Of a DNA stretch of 34,067 nt, positions 7,598-15,200 are shown piece by piece; the first letter of the stretch is position 1, and each line of letters begins with the position of its first letter. Origin of the DNA: an uncultured Fibrobacter sp. (GTDB lineage: Bacteria; Fibrobacterota; Fibrobacteria; Fibrobacterales; Fibrobacteraceae). A model generated the notes under the pieces. The model had not been told where the DNA came from, did no database searches, and worked only from the letters and a program-made list of their open reading frames with translations. The stretch covers positions 1-34,067 of the forward strand of contig CAMHDS010000020.1 of assembly GCA_946183925.1 (NCBI GenBank). Direction: 5' to 3'. The position numbers were made by a program, and so were the translations under genes.

Positions 7598-9553
7598 ATG
7601 AAAAGGATATTCCTCATAGCGCTGCTGGTAGCCTGTGTGGTGCTGCCGGTACGCGCGCAGAACAATCCGTACGGCCTGGACGACGATTGTTATGAACTTT
7701 TCCAACAGGCGGAGCTTTTCGTTGGCAAAGACGGTTTCCAGGAGGCCAATGACGCCCTGCTCTCCCGTGCACGTGAAAAGGGAGACACCAAGGCGGAGAC
7801 GCTGTATTATGTAGAACGGCTCAAGCATATCTCACGGACCATTTCCCGGAGCAAGAACAACTCCAGTGACAAGGAACTCACCCAAGAAGAGGAGAGTGCC
7901 GCGGTCAAGGCCATGGAGGATGTGAAGGCCACAGCCCGCAAATACGGCTACCCGCAGTATTTCTATTACGGCTACGAGCTGCTGGAGAATTTCTACTACA
8001 ACAACGGACAGTTCCTGAAGGTGATGGAGCTGGTGGAGGAAATGCAGCAGATCGCCCGGGATAACGGGGAGGATTACGGCATCTGGATGGGAGACCGCTA
8101 TCTGGTAAGCCTGTACGTGGCCCAGAACGACTACATATCGGCCAAAAAGTATATCGTCAGGGCACTGGACATGTTCAACAAGACGCAAGATCCTACCATC
8201 CTGCGGCAGTCGGCCACCCGGCTTTACTGTGACCTGGCCGATACATACCCGATCGGCCACGACTCCGTGCTGGTGAACATTGCCAAGGCGGAGGCCGCCC
8301 GGAAACAGCACTTGGACACCCTTCGCTGCATGTATTACCGGGCCAAGCTCAACGCTTACTACAAAGATACCCCGGGGTACGAAAAGGCCCGGGATTTCTG
8401 CCTGGCAGACCCTTTCATTTCGCAGATCAGTTCCACGGCGCAGCAGCTGTTCTCCAACCTGGACCATATCGTGTACACCCCGGAGGGCGGCAAACCGGAA
8501 ATCAACACCAACGGCATGAGCATCCGCGTACGGGAAGTGAAATACATAGCCAATGTGGCGGAGTCTTATAACTTCAAGGAACTGGCCTTTGAGCTGGAAA
8601 AGCGCTTGGTGGCCCACAATGAGCGCCTGCTCTCCGAGTCCAACCGGAGCAAACTGACGGAACTGGAATCCCGCATGGGCTACGACACCCTTACGGCCAA
8701 AGTGGATGAGCAAGCCGGGGAACTGTCCAGGGTCACCCGCTTGGTGCTTCTTCTGATGGCCGTCATCCTGCTCAGCGCCCTGGCTTTCTCATGGATCTAC
8801 ATCCTGAATCTCAAGAAAACCAACGAGAAAGTGGAGCTGGCCAACGCCGCCAAAACCCGCTTCGTCCAGAATATGAGTCACGAGGTGCGCACCCCGCTCA
8901 ATGCCATCGTAGGCTTCTCCCAGCTCCTGTCCCTCCCGGACGGGTCGTTCGCTCCGGAGGAGAAGGAGGAGTTCGCCGGCCATATTGTGAACAACACCAA
9001 GATGCTCACCATGCTGCTGGACGACATCCTGAATATGTCGGCCATGGACAATGGGCAGTATCGGATAACCTATGAGGACGGGGAGCTTCACTTCATGTGC
9101 CAGGAAGCCATGACCAGCACGGAGCACCGTCTGCAACCCGGGGTAAAGATGTACTACGCACCGGAAAGCGCAGAGCCTTTTGTCTTCAGGACAGACCCGC
9201 GCCGCGTGCAGCAGATCCTGATCAACCTCCTCACCAACTCCTGTAAGCATACCGCCCAGGGAGAGATCAAACTTGTCAGTTCGCTTACGGAAGCGCCTGG
9301 TTTCGTGACCTTTACGGTAACAGATACCGGAACCGGCATCCCGGCCGACAAGGCCGAGGCCATCTTCGAGCGCTTTACCAAGCTGGACGAGTTTGTTCAG
9401 GGAACGGGCCTGGGCCTGAGCATCTGCCGCGATATTGCCGGCAGGATGGGCGCCAAAGTGTTCCTTGACACCACCTATCCCGGCCCTGGCGCCTGTTTCA
9501 AGTTCCAGGTACCGGTGAACCCCACCGAAGAAGAAATACCCATGAATAACTAA
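7598..9553 (+). CDS. sensor histidine kinase with periplasmic helical-repeat sensor
   Basis: A 651-aa sensor kinase. The signal peptide (MKRIFLIALLVACVVLPVRA) is followed by a mostly alpha-helical periplasmic domain resembling TPR-type sensors (residues about 25-375), one transmembrane helix (about 382-404) and a cytoplasmic kinase. The HisKA motif NMSHEVRTPLNAI has the phospho-acceptor at His428. The N box is NLLTNSCKH (about 543-551), G1 is DTGTGIP from 576 and G2 is GTGLGLS from 602. I chose the ATG at 7598 because it starts the signal peptide; the frame is open 25 codons further upstream. It is the first gene of an operon, and the receiver protein starts 10 nt after its stop. It has no receiver of its own, so phosphate probably passes to the neighbouring receivers. 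Confidence 0.93.
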   Translation: MKRIFLIALLVACVVLPVRAQNNPYGLDDDCYELFQQAELFVGKDGFQEANDALLSRAREKGDTKAETLYYVERLKHISRTISRSKNNSSDKELTQEEESAAVKAMEDVKATARKYGYPQYFYYGYELLENFYYNNGQFLKVMELVEEMQQIARDNGEDYGIWMGDRYLVSLYVAQNDYISAKKYIVRALDMFNKTQDPTILRQSATRLYCDLADTYPIGHDSVLVNIAKAEAARKQHLDTLRCMYYRAKLNAYYKDTPGYEKARDFCLADPFISQISSTAQQLFSNLDHIVYTPEGGKPEINTNGMSIRVREVKYIANVAESYNFKELAFELEKRLVAHNERLLSESNRSKLTELESRMGYDTLTAKVDEQAGELSRVTRLVLLLMAVILLSALAFSWIYILNLKKTNEKVELANAAKTRFVQNMSHEVRTPLNAIVGFSQLLSLPDGSFAPEEKEEFAGHIVNNTKMLTMLLDDILNMSAMDNGQYRITYEDGELHFMCQEAMTSTEHRLQPGVKMYYAPESAEPFVFRTDPRRVQQILINLLTNSCKHTAQGEIKLVSSLTEAPGFVTFTVTDTGTGIPADKAEAIFERFTKLDEFVQGTGLGLSICRDIAGRMGAKVFLDTTYPGPGACFKFQVPVNPTEEEIPMNN

Positions 9554-9563
9554 ATCTTGCCCT

Positions 9564-9992
9564 ATGACTCCTTTATACGCACAAAACCACGACTACTCAC
9601 AGTTCAATGTACTGGCCGTAGATGATATTCCGCTGAATCTGCTGCTGGTGCAGAAGATGCTGTCCAAGTTCAACTTCTCGCTGCGCACAGCGGCCAACGG
9701 ACAGCAGGCCCTGGATGCCGTGGCGGCGCAGAAACCGGACCTGATCCTGCTGGACCTGATGATGCCGGGGATAGATGGTTTCGAGGTAATCCGCAGGCTC
9801 CGTGCCAATCCGGAAACGGCCGATATCCAGATTGTTATCCTGAGTGCCCTGAACTCTAACGAGGATGTCGTCAAGGGCTTCAACGTAGGGGCCAACGACT
9901 TTATCATGAAGCCTATCATCATGGAGAAGCTGCTCACCTGCGTGGTAACCCAGATGCAACTGGTAGAGGCCAAACGCGCCGCCGGGAAATGA
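9564..9992 (+). CDS. single-domain response regulator (receiver only)
   Basis: A 142-aa protein made of one CheY-like receiver domain and no output domain. Acidic residues Asp20/Asp21, phospho-acceptor Asp64 (ILLDLMMPG), switch residue Ser94 (VILSALNS) and Lys116 (FIMKPI) are all present, so it should be phosphorylatable. The kinase just upstream is the obvious donor. It must act by protein contact or as a phosphate shuttle, since no DNA-binding domain follows. Its stop overlaps the next start (ATGA at 9989-9992). It is a close paralogue of the receiver at 11917-12333, sharing the strings LSALNSNED and GANDFI. Confidence 0.93.
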   Translation: MTPLYAQNHDYSQFNVLAVDDIPLNLLLVQKMLSKFNFSLRTAANGQQALDAVAAQKPDLILLDLMMPGIDGFEVIRRLRANPETADIQIVILSALNSNEDVVKGFNVGANDFIMKPIIMEKLLTCVVTQMQLVEAKRAAGK

Positions 9993-11326
9993 GACTGAGG
10001 CATGCACTGATCGTGGCTGTGGGCCTGCTCGCGAGTGCGGGCGGCAGGGCGCAGATTGTGAATCGGCTCCGGGTAGACAGCGACACCTTCGAGCGTTATG
10101 CCTATGGCCGCATGCAGCAGTTTAATCCGGCCAATTTAAGACTGGCCGATTCCCTTTATACGGTGGGAACGGAAAAGGACAATTTCCGCTACAAGTGCCT
10201 GGGGCTTTCGCTGGAGTTCCCGGTGCGGTTCGCCCTGGAGGAATACGATCGGATGGACGAGGCCGTTGCAGAGATCAAAACCCTGCTGGAAGGCCGGAAA
10301 GACCTCCGGGAGTTCTATTTCTCCACCCTGCATGAATACTGCGAACTGCTGCTGCACATCGGCCGGATGTCCGATGCCATGCTGGAGGCCCGCGCCATGG
10401 AACGGCTGGCGTCGGAAGAGAAAAAGCCCGCCGGCAAAATGTACGCCTACCGCATTGTGGGTCTGATTCAAAGCTATCGTGAGAATTCCTACCTGGCCAT
10501 CCAGAATTTCGAGCGCGCCGCCCGCTACTGCAAAGAGGCCCGCGCAGAGCAGGACCTTCCCAACCTGCACATCCTCATGGCCCAGGAATACATCCGGCTT
10601 CGGCAATTCCCTGCGGCGGAAGACTATTGTATCAAAGCCGAATCCTACCAGGACTTTTTCCCCTCCATCCGTATCAAGGCCAAAATGACCCGCGCCTATC
10701 TGTACAATGCGCAGAAGGACTGGCCCCGTTTCTGGCGCTGCTACGATGAACTCATGGCCGATCCCCTGTATGAAATGCAGTCCGACGCCGACACCCGCTA
10801 CGGGATGGACATCTATTTCCTGATATCCAGGGAGCGTTTTTCCGAGGCCCTTTCCAAGGCCGACTCCCTGAGCATCCCGCGGGACCGCTACGACAAGAAA
10901 CACGGCATCTACGCCGCCCAGGGCATTTACGACCGGGCCTACTCAGAGCTCCGGGGGCTGGTGAACGAGAAAGACTCCATCTATATCAAGACCCAGAACG
11001 AAGACCTGGCCATCCTGGACGCGGAAATGAACAATGCCCAGCTCCGGGAAGACGCCCAGCGCCTGAAAGCCCAGAACCAGATGACCATCCTTTTGGGCTT
11101 TCTGGTGATGTTTGCCATTGCCTTTGCCTCCATCCTGGTGCAACAGTGGCAGTTGAGGGAGAACCTGGAAGAGATGCGCCGCAAGAACAATGAAGCCCTT
11201 GCCGCCCGCCGGGCCTTCCAGAAGGCCATGGACGCCAAGGAATCTGAGAACGACTATAAGATTAAAATCCTGCAAAACCGCACCACGAACGTGCTCACCG
11301 ATTATGAAGATTTCCTCCATTTTTAA
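9989..11326 (+). CDS. membrane sensor-like protein without a kinase domain
   Basis: A 445-aa protein: a signal peptide (about residues 1-22), a long alpha-helical periplasmic domain with TPR-like character (for example YRIVGLIQSYRENSYLAIQNFERAARYC), one transmembrane helix (about 365-387, MTILLGFLVMFAIAFASILV) and a short coiled-coil tail of about 55 residues. The plan matches the adjacent histidine kinase up to just before the HisKA domain, but the protein ends there. It could be a co-receptor that pairs with the kinase, or a kinase that lost its catalytic half. Translation is coupled to the receiver gene by a 4-nt overlap. I do not recognise a named family. Confidence 0.8.
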   Translation: MRLRHALIVAVGLLASAGGRAQIVNRLRVDSDTFERYAYGRMQQFNPANLRLADSLYTVGTEKDNFRYKCLGLSLEFPVRFALEEYDRMDEAVAEIKTLLEGRKDLREFYFSTLHEYCELLLHIGRMSDAMLEARAMERLASEEKKPAGKMYAYRIVGLIQSYRENSYLAIQNFERAARYCKEARAEQDLPNLHILMAQEYIRLRQFPAAEDYCIKAESYQDFFPSIRIKAKMTRAYLYNAQKDWPRFWRCYDELMADPLYEMQSDADTRYGMDIYFLISRERFSEALSKADSLSIPRDRYDKKHGIYAAQGIYDRAYSELRGLVNEKDSIYIKTQNEDLAILDAEMNNAQLREDAQRLKAQNQMTILLGFLVMFAIAFASILVQQWQLRENLEEMRRKNNEALAARRAFQKAMDAKESENDYKIKILQNRTTNVLTDYEDFLHF

Positions 11327-11726
11327 GAACCACCGCAGCGAGCTGCTTGCCCTGGCAATTTTCCTTGCAGGCTCTTCTCTGGGCATGCTGGGGCTCATCC
11401 GGATTGTCCCCTTGGTACTGGGTATCCTGGGCATCGTGATCCTGGCATCGGGTCTGTTTTATTTCTGCATCCGCTTCAATTCCGAGAAAGTGTACAAGGA
11501 ATACTACAAGGACAGCTACGAGATAGAGCACGAGACCATCGAGGACGAAATCCGCAAATCCATGCGCTATCACCGCTATCAGGAGGCTGTTTTAGGCCGA
11601 TACGAAAGCGCCTGCCGGGATTTGGGGCTGGTGGACGAGCAAAAAGACTGGCTGCTGGACCTTCTGATGGCAGAAAAGAAGAAGGTGGACCAGGAACTGG
11701 AGACGCAGGGAGGCGGGTATATTTAG
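11304..11726 (+). CDS. small two-helix membrane protein
   Basis: A 140-aa protein starting at the ATG at 11304, overlapping the end of the previous gene by 23 nt. Two hydrophobic helices (about residues 13-31 and 34-57) form a hairpin, followed by a charged, helical cytoplasmic tail rich in Lys and Glu. The overlap implies translational coupling, so it probably works with the sensor proteins in the same membrane. I recognise no family. Its stop overlaps the stop of the convergent frame on the other strand (TTAG at 11723-11726). Confidence 0.7.
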   Translation: MKISSIFKNHRSELLALAIFLAGSSLGMLGLIRIVPLVLGILGIVILASGLFYFCIRFNSEKVYKEYYKDSYEIEHETIEDEIRKSMRYHRYQEAVLGRYESACRDLGLVDEQKDWLLDLLMAEKKKVDQELETQGGGYI

Positions 11727-11920
11727 TCCAGCTGCAGCGGCAGTGCGTTGGGCTGAACTATGTTTTCCAGATATTCCGACGGGCTAATCCCCAGTTTTTC
11801 AGAAATTTGCTCTACTCCGAAGTTGGGGCCTGTGAGGCTTTCTTCCGTTAATGCGAGCACTTTCTTTCCGAAATCAGAGGCGTTTAGTTTCTCTTTGAGT
11901 TCAGTTACGGCACAAATCAA
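11723..11920 (-). CDS. AraC-type HTH fragment, out of frame with the receiver gene
   Basis: A 65-codon frame opens with a TTG overlapping the TGA of the receiver gene. Its product resembles the first helix-turn-helix of an AraC output domain: FGKKVLALTEESLTGPNFG, then VEQISEKLGISPSEYLENIV. It stops before the second HTH of the usual pair. In frame -1 relative to the receiver, across the A9 tract at 11922-11930, it would continue the receiver protein directly, giving a receiver-HTH fusion. It may be made by frameshifting, by slippage, by re-initiation at TTG, or not at all if the gene is decaying. The convergent neighbour's stop overlaps its stop. Confidence 0.5.
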   Translation of the reverse strand: MICAVTELKEKLNASDFGKKVLALTEESLTGPNFGVEQISEKLGISPSEYLENIVQPNALPLQLD

Positions 11921-12333
11921 CTTTTTTTTTCGGAATTTATGCGAATTAGTTGCGTATGTACGCTATTGATGAGCTTTTCAAAGATAATCGGCTTCGTAAT
12001 AAAATCGTTGGCGCCGTACTGGTAGGCCCGCACAATATCCTCGTTAGAATTGAGCGCAGAGAGCACAATGATGCGTATGTCCGCCCATTCGGGATTCTCA
12101 CGGACTTTTTTCAGTACTTCAAATCCATCCATATAGGGCATGAGAAGGTCCAGAAGGACTAAATCAGGCTTATCTGCAATGATTTCACGCATGGCTTCCA
12201 GTCCATTTCCGGCTTTGCGGATCTGGATATGGAATTTGGCGAGCATTTTTTCTACCAGCGTCAGGTTGATGGGCACATCGTCCACTGCCAGGATGTTATA
12301 ACTGGAAAGATCTAAATCAAAACTCATCTTCAT
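11917..12333 (-). CDS. response regulator receiver protein, truncated before its output domain
   Basis: A 138-aa receiver domain with Asp18/Asp19, phospho-acceptor Asp62 (LVLLDLLMP), Ser92 and Lys114 (FITKPI), all conserved. It is a paralogue of the receiver at 9564-9992. The frame ends at TGA just after a run of nine A (coding GAA AAA AAA AGT TGA). A -1 shift there would join it to AraC-type HTH sequence. It is the third gene of a leftward operon, 15 nt after the membrane AraC gene. It is probably a target of the histidine kinase at 7598-9553, since no kinase is encoded in its own operon. Confidence 0.9.
   Translation of the reverse strand: MKMSFDLDLSSYNILAVDDVPINLTLVEKMLAKFHIQIRKAGNGLEAMREIIADKPDLVLLDLLMPYMDGFEVLKKVRENPEWADIRIIVLSALNSNEDIVRAYQYGANDFITKPIIFEKLINSVHTQLIRINSEKKS
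11922..11930 (-). other. A9 homopolymer at the receiver/HTH junction
   Basis: Read on the minus strand the sequence is CCG, nine A, then GTTGA. The receiver frame stops four bases after the run. Gaining one A (or losing two), a -1 ribosomal shift on A-AAA-AAA, or RNA polymerase slippage would open the frame into the HTH segment. The same run could instead be an assembly error. Confidence 0.7.
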
Positions 12334-12348
12334 CTTTGTGGAGCAGTT

Positions 12349-13695
12349 CTAGGACTTGTTATCGTGGCTGGCGGCCCAAACCTTGGGTGTGACGCCGGTG
12401 ATTTTCTTGAAGATGATATTGAACGATGATGCGCTCTGGAAACCGCAGGCCGTTGCCACCTCTGACTGTTTTAAGTCTCTGTGTGTCAGTAAGTACTGCT
12501 CTGCATAGTCCACGCGAAGGATGTTCACCAATTCCGGGAATCCCAGATTGTAGTTGTTGTTCACCAACTTGGAGACATAGGTTTTGTTCGTATGCATTTT
12601 GTCGGCCACATCCTGAAGGCTGAGTCCGGGCTGCAGGAACAGCTGTTCCTCTGTCATCAATTGCTGGAAACGCGCAGTGAGACTGTCGCTGTCTTCATCC
12701 CAGTTGTTGGAAATGGCTGTAAAGAGCGTGCTGGCAACGGACGGATGGATTTCTTCTGTGGCATCCTGGGGCAAGGTGTCTCCGATCTTGTCCCGGATGC
12801 GCCTGAGGGCGGCTTCTTCTGCTTCGTCCACCAGTTCGCCGATGAGCGCCTCTACTTCGTCGGATTTGTTTTTATCTCCGTAATTGTATAGAAATGAGTG
12901 CTTTATCTGGTTAAGAGTAAGGGTTCTCCTGGCGCTGAACGGTGTCAGGAAGTAATACAACATTAGAGAGATAGTGAGTCCCAGATTTACGATGGCAACA
13001 ACGGCCAGGTGTGTGTCCGTAAAGTCTTTGAAAAGGAACAGTTTTGAGACAAATATGAGCGCTGCAGGGATTAGACTATAAACCTGTAGTTCATATAAGC
13101 GTATGGATTTGTTTGATTTAAAGAACTTTACCAAGTTTTGGATGCGGAGTTTATCTTTTTTGAAAAGATAGATAAGCCAGATAACGAAGCTGACAAGCTC
13201 AAATATAAGGACTAACCTGTAAACCACCACAATCCACAGATAATACGTGTACAGGATGGAGCCTTTATATTCAAATGCAATGCTGTTTCCTTCTGTATAG
13301 AGCCGGGTAAAGAAGTTCTGTGCTTCATCAAAACCAATTAAGGAAGTGAGAATAATGGCAGCGGTAAACAGGATCACCGGCAAGATAATCCATAACAAAT
13401 GTGCAGGGTGGGTGAGTTTTGAGCCGGTTCCAAAGCGGAGCCGCTCAATGTACAGCCAGCACAGCGGAATGATGATGGGGGCGGTGAGTTGTGCCAACAG
13501 GGCCATCACGGACAAAGTCCGGAACGACACGCCCGGAATCAGGTAACAGCTGTCGGTTAACAGGAACAGCGCCATATCTAATAGCGACAGCAATATCAGC
13601 CAGAACGCGTCTGCCCTGGATGACAGCCAACAGTGGATGACAATCCAGAACAGACAGAATGCAACCGGCAAAAACAGGAACAGCGAGATAAGCAT
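12349..13695 (-). CDS. membrane-bound AraC-family transcription regulator
   Basis: A 448-aa protein with about seven hydrophobic segments in the first 252 residues (for example WIILPVILFTAAIILTSLIG and LAVVAIVNLGLTISLMLYYF), a linker of about 95 residues, and a C-terminal AraC-type DNA-binding domain with both HTH motifs (VADKMHTNKTYVSKLVN; EVATACGFQSASSFNIIFKK, then ITGVTPKVW). It would regulate transcription from the inner membrane, sensing a membrane or periplasmic signal. The start codon overlaps the stop of the fimbrillin gene by one base (TGATG at 13693-13697), so the two are translationally coupled. The nearby fimbrial operon is its likely target. Confidence 0.88.
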   Translation of the reverse strand: MLISLFLFLPVAFCLFWIVIHCWLSSRADAFWLILLSLLDMALFLLTDSCYLIPGVSFRTLSVMALLAQLTAPIIIPLCWLYIERLRFGTGSKLTHPAHLLWIILPVILFTAAIILTSLIGFDEAQNFFTRLYTEGNSIAFEYKGSILYTYYLWIVVVYRLVLIFELVSFVIWLIYLFKKDKLRIQNLVKFFKSNKSIRLYELQVYSLIPAALIFVSKLFLFKDFTDTHLAVVAIVNLGLTISLMLYYFLTPFSARRTLTLNQIKHSFLYNYGDKNKSDEVEALIGELVDEAEEAALRRIRDKIGDTLPQDATEEIHPSVASTLFTAISNNWDEDSDSLTARFQQLMTEEQLFLQPGLSLQDVADKMHTNKTYVSKLVNNNYNLGFPELVNILRVDYAEQYLLTHRDLKQSEVATACGFQSASSFNIIFKKITGVTPKVWAASHDNKS

Positions 13696-14771
13696 CAGAA
13701 GTCGTCGTTATTCTCGTAAATCTTTGTTTCCCAGCCACTTACGGAGGGGGCGAATGTAATCTCATGGTATATGGAACTCAGGTCCAGACCAATGTGGAAG
13801 GTATATTGTTTACCTGGGACTAACACATTATCTGGCAGCAGTCCGTATAGCATATATCTGAGAACCTGGTTTTCCAGGGGTGGATAATCAAAGTTATTCA
13901 GGGTGAAACCATCCACGTCAAAGACAACCTCCACGCACTGTTTGGCCATTTCAATCTCGTCCGGGATGGCATAGTAGCGGTGGCTTTCGTCCTTCTGGTC
14001 TTCCAGCGAATTGTAACCCACAAATTTTTCGTTGTCCGTACCCACGCCCACAGGTGAATCTCCTTCAAATACGGTTACATTCCTGTAGTAGCCCTGGTAA
14101 TTCCAGTTGCCGCGGTTCACGGCCAAATCGTTCACATAGATACCGGCCGATGCCACATTGGTGGCTGTCATCTTCTTAAGATGTATGAGTCCCTGGAGTT
14201 CTTTCATGGGAGTTACATCGCAAACCTTAAAGCCGATATCGTTTGTAATATGTTGGAATTCAAGAGGCAGCACGTTAAGCTGCTCAATGGAACGCTCTGT
14301 GGTTTTGGACACCAGCGGACCGGCGTCCACTTCATTTACAGTGTAGGGGATGGAATACTCCCGGTTCTCATTACCATATACAATACTATTGACATACGGG
14401 TAATAGGCGCTGAATAACACCGTAGTGGGGATCTCCCAGAATTGGGATTCAAATATCTTCTTATATCCGCCGTCTCCGGTGCTGTAAACAGGAGAATTAT
14501 CCAGAAGGACGGTGTTGGTGCCCTTTTCTATGCCCACAAGGCCGAAAGGGATACGGGTATCCATAGTGGCCAGCATATCTCCTGCGTCAATCTCTCCCTT
14601 GGTCTTATAACCCTTGGTGTCCAATTCTTTGCCGTCACGGGTGACCCGGATGTTGAAGCCCAGCTGCTTGGAGTCTTCGTCCTTTCCGGGGATATCTTCC
14701 ACTCTTGTGCAGGACGGGAGGATTCCCAGAAGGGAAGAAAGGGCTGCGATGAAGTAAAACTGCGGTTTCAT
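13695..14771 (-). CDS. fimbrillin-like lipoprotein, first gene of the regulator operon
   Basis: A 358-aa lipoprotein with signal peptide and lipobox (LLGILPSC, Cys near residue 21). The C-terminus, KQYTFHIGLDL...HEITFAPSVSGWE, matches the pattern xxYxIxIxP...ITFDPAVxxW shared by the fimbrillins at 17-23 kb, and a segment TTVLFSAYYPY recalls their SFFxYYP motif. It therefore belongs to the FimA/Mfa1-like fold family. Its place at the head of an operon with a membrane AraC protein and a receiver suggests either a pilin under its own regulator or a surface reporter that feeds back to it. A near-ideal promoter lies at 14830-14860. Confidence 0.8.
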   Translation of the reverse strand: MKPQFYFIAALSSLLGILPSCTRVEDIPGKDEDSKQLGFNIRVTRDGKELDTKGYKTKGEIDAGDMLATMDTRIPFGLVGIEKGTNTVLLDNSPVYSTGDGGYKKIFESQFWEIPTTVLFSAYYPYVNSIVYGNENREYSIPYTVNEVDAGPLVSKTTERSIEQLNVLPLEFQHITNDIGFKVCDVTPMKELQGLIHLKKMTATNVASAGIYVNDLAVNRGNWNYQGYYRNVTVFEGDSPVGVGTDNEKFVGYNSLEDQKDESHRYYAIPDEIEMAKQCVEVVFDVDGFTLNNFDYPPLENQVLRYMLYGLLPDNVLVPGKQYTFHIGLDLSSIYHEITFAPSVSGWETKIYENNDDF

Positions 14772-14829
14772 ATATATTATATTAAGGTATACTTGATTTT
14801 TCCTTGGAAAGAGGTTTCTCTTCCCATTG

Positions 14830-14860
14830 CAAAGATATAGATAAAAATTAACAAATCAAA
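14830..14860 (-). promoter_or_regulatory. promoter of the leftward fimbrillin/AraC/receiver operon
   Basis: On the minus strand TTTG (14857-14860) and TATCTTTG (14830-14837) are separated by 19 nt, an excellent match to the Bacteroidota consensus. The predicted start is near 14823, giving a leader of about 50 nt. Confidence 0.8.
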
Positions 14861-14970
14861 AATTATTTTCAAAAAAAATGAATAAATTTTTATTTCGGAA
14901 AAATCGCCGTTTTAAAAACGTGAGAGCGCGATTATGCGCAATTTGTAAAAGCTTTTTCTTGTTCTCTTTA

Positions 14971-14987
14971 TTGCTAATGTTTGCTAA
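14971..14987 (+). promoter_or_regulatory. direct repeat TTGCTAA, candidate regulator site
   Basis: TTGCTAA occurs at 14971-14977 and 14981-14987, start to start 10 bp, one helical turn. Direct repeats with that phasing are typical of AraC and response-regulator sites. It lies about 105 bp upstream of the rightward -33 box and about 110 bp upstream of the leftward one, so it could serve both. Confidence 0.4.
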
Positions 14988-15090
14988 AACGATTTACGGC
15001 GCTAGATAAGCCATTTATGTGCCTTTCATGGGCCTGTTTTCAAGAAATCAAAATTATTATCAAAAAAGTTACATAAATTTCAAAAAAAAT

Positions 15091-15121
15091 TTTGCGGGTT
15101 AAAATAATTTTTGTAACTTTG
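15091..15121 (+). promoter_or_regulatory. promoter of the fimbrial operon
   Basis: TTTG at 15091-15094 and TAACTTTG at 15114-15121 are separated by 19 nt, a near-ideal Bacteroidota promoter. Transcription should begin near 15128, leaving a leader of about 73 nt before the GTG at 15201. Confidence 0.85.
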
Positions 15122-15134
15122 TAATCAATTACAA
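15119..15134 (+). promoter_or_regulatory. operator-like dyad at the fimbrial start site
   Basis: TTGTAAT (15119-15125) and ATTACAA (15128-15134) are perfect inverted repeats with a 2-bp spacer. The dyad overlaps the end of the -7 box and the predicted start of transcription, where a bound protein would block the promoter. Confidence 0.45.
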
Positions 15135-15200
15135 TATAAACAACGGCGCGCTAAGCAGGTTAAAAGAACGGAAAAGACGAATAATCAAACACTTAAACAC

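Larger units (their letters stand above)
14772..15200. other. AT-rich divergent regulatory region
   Basis: This 429-bp gap between two divergent operons has no gene on either strand. It is far richer in A and T than the genes around it. It contains one Bacteroidota promoter facing each way (14830-14860 minus, 15091-15121 plus), a spaced direct repeat at 14971-14987 and a dyad at the rightward start site. I see no inverted repeats of the size expected for an invertible promoter. Confidence 0.75.

Noticed and set aside
14772..15200. Invertible promoter controlling the fimbrial operon
   Set aside because: I looked for inverted repeats of 10 bp or more flanking either promoter and saw none, and no invertase gene is present in the window.
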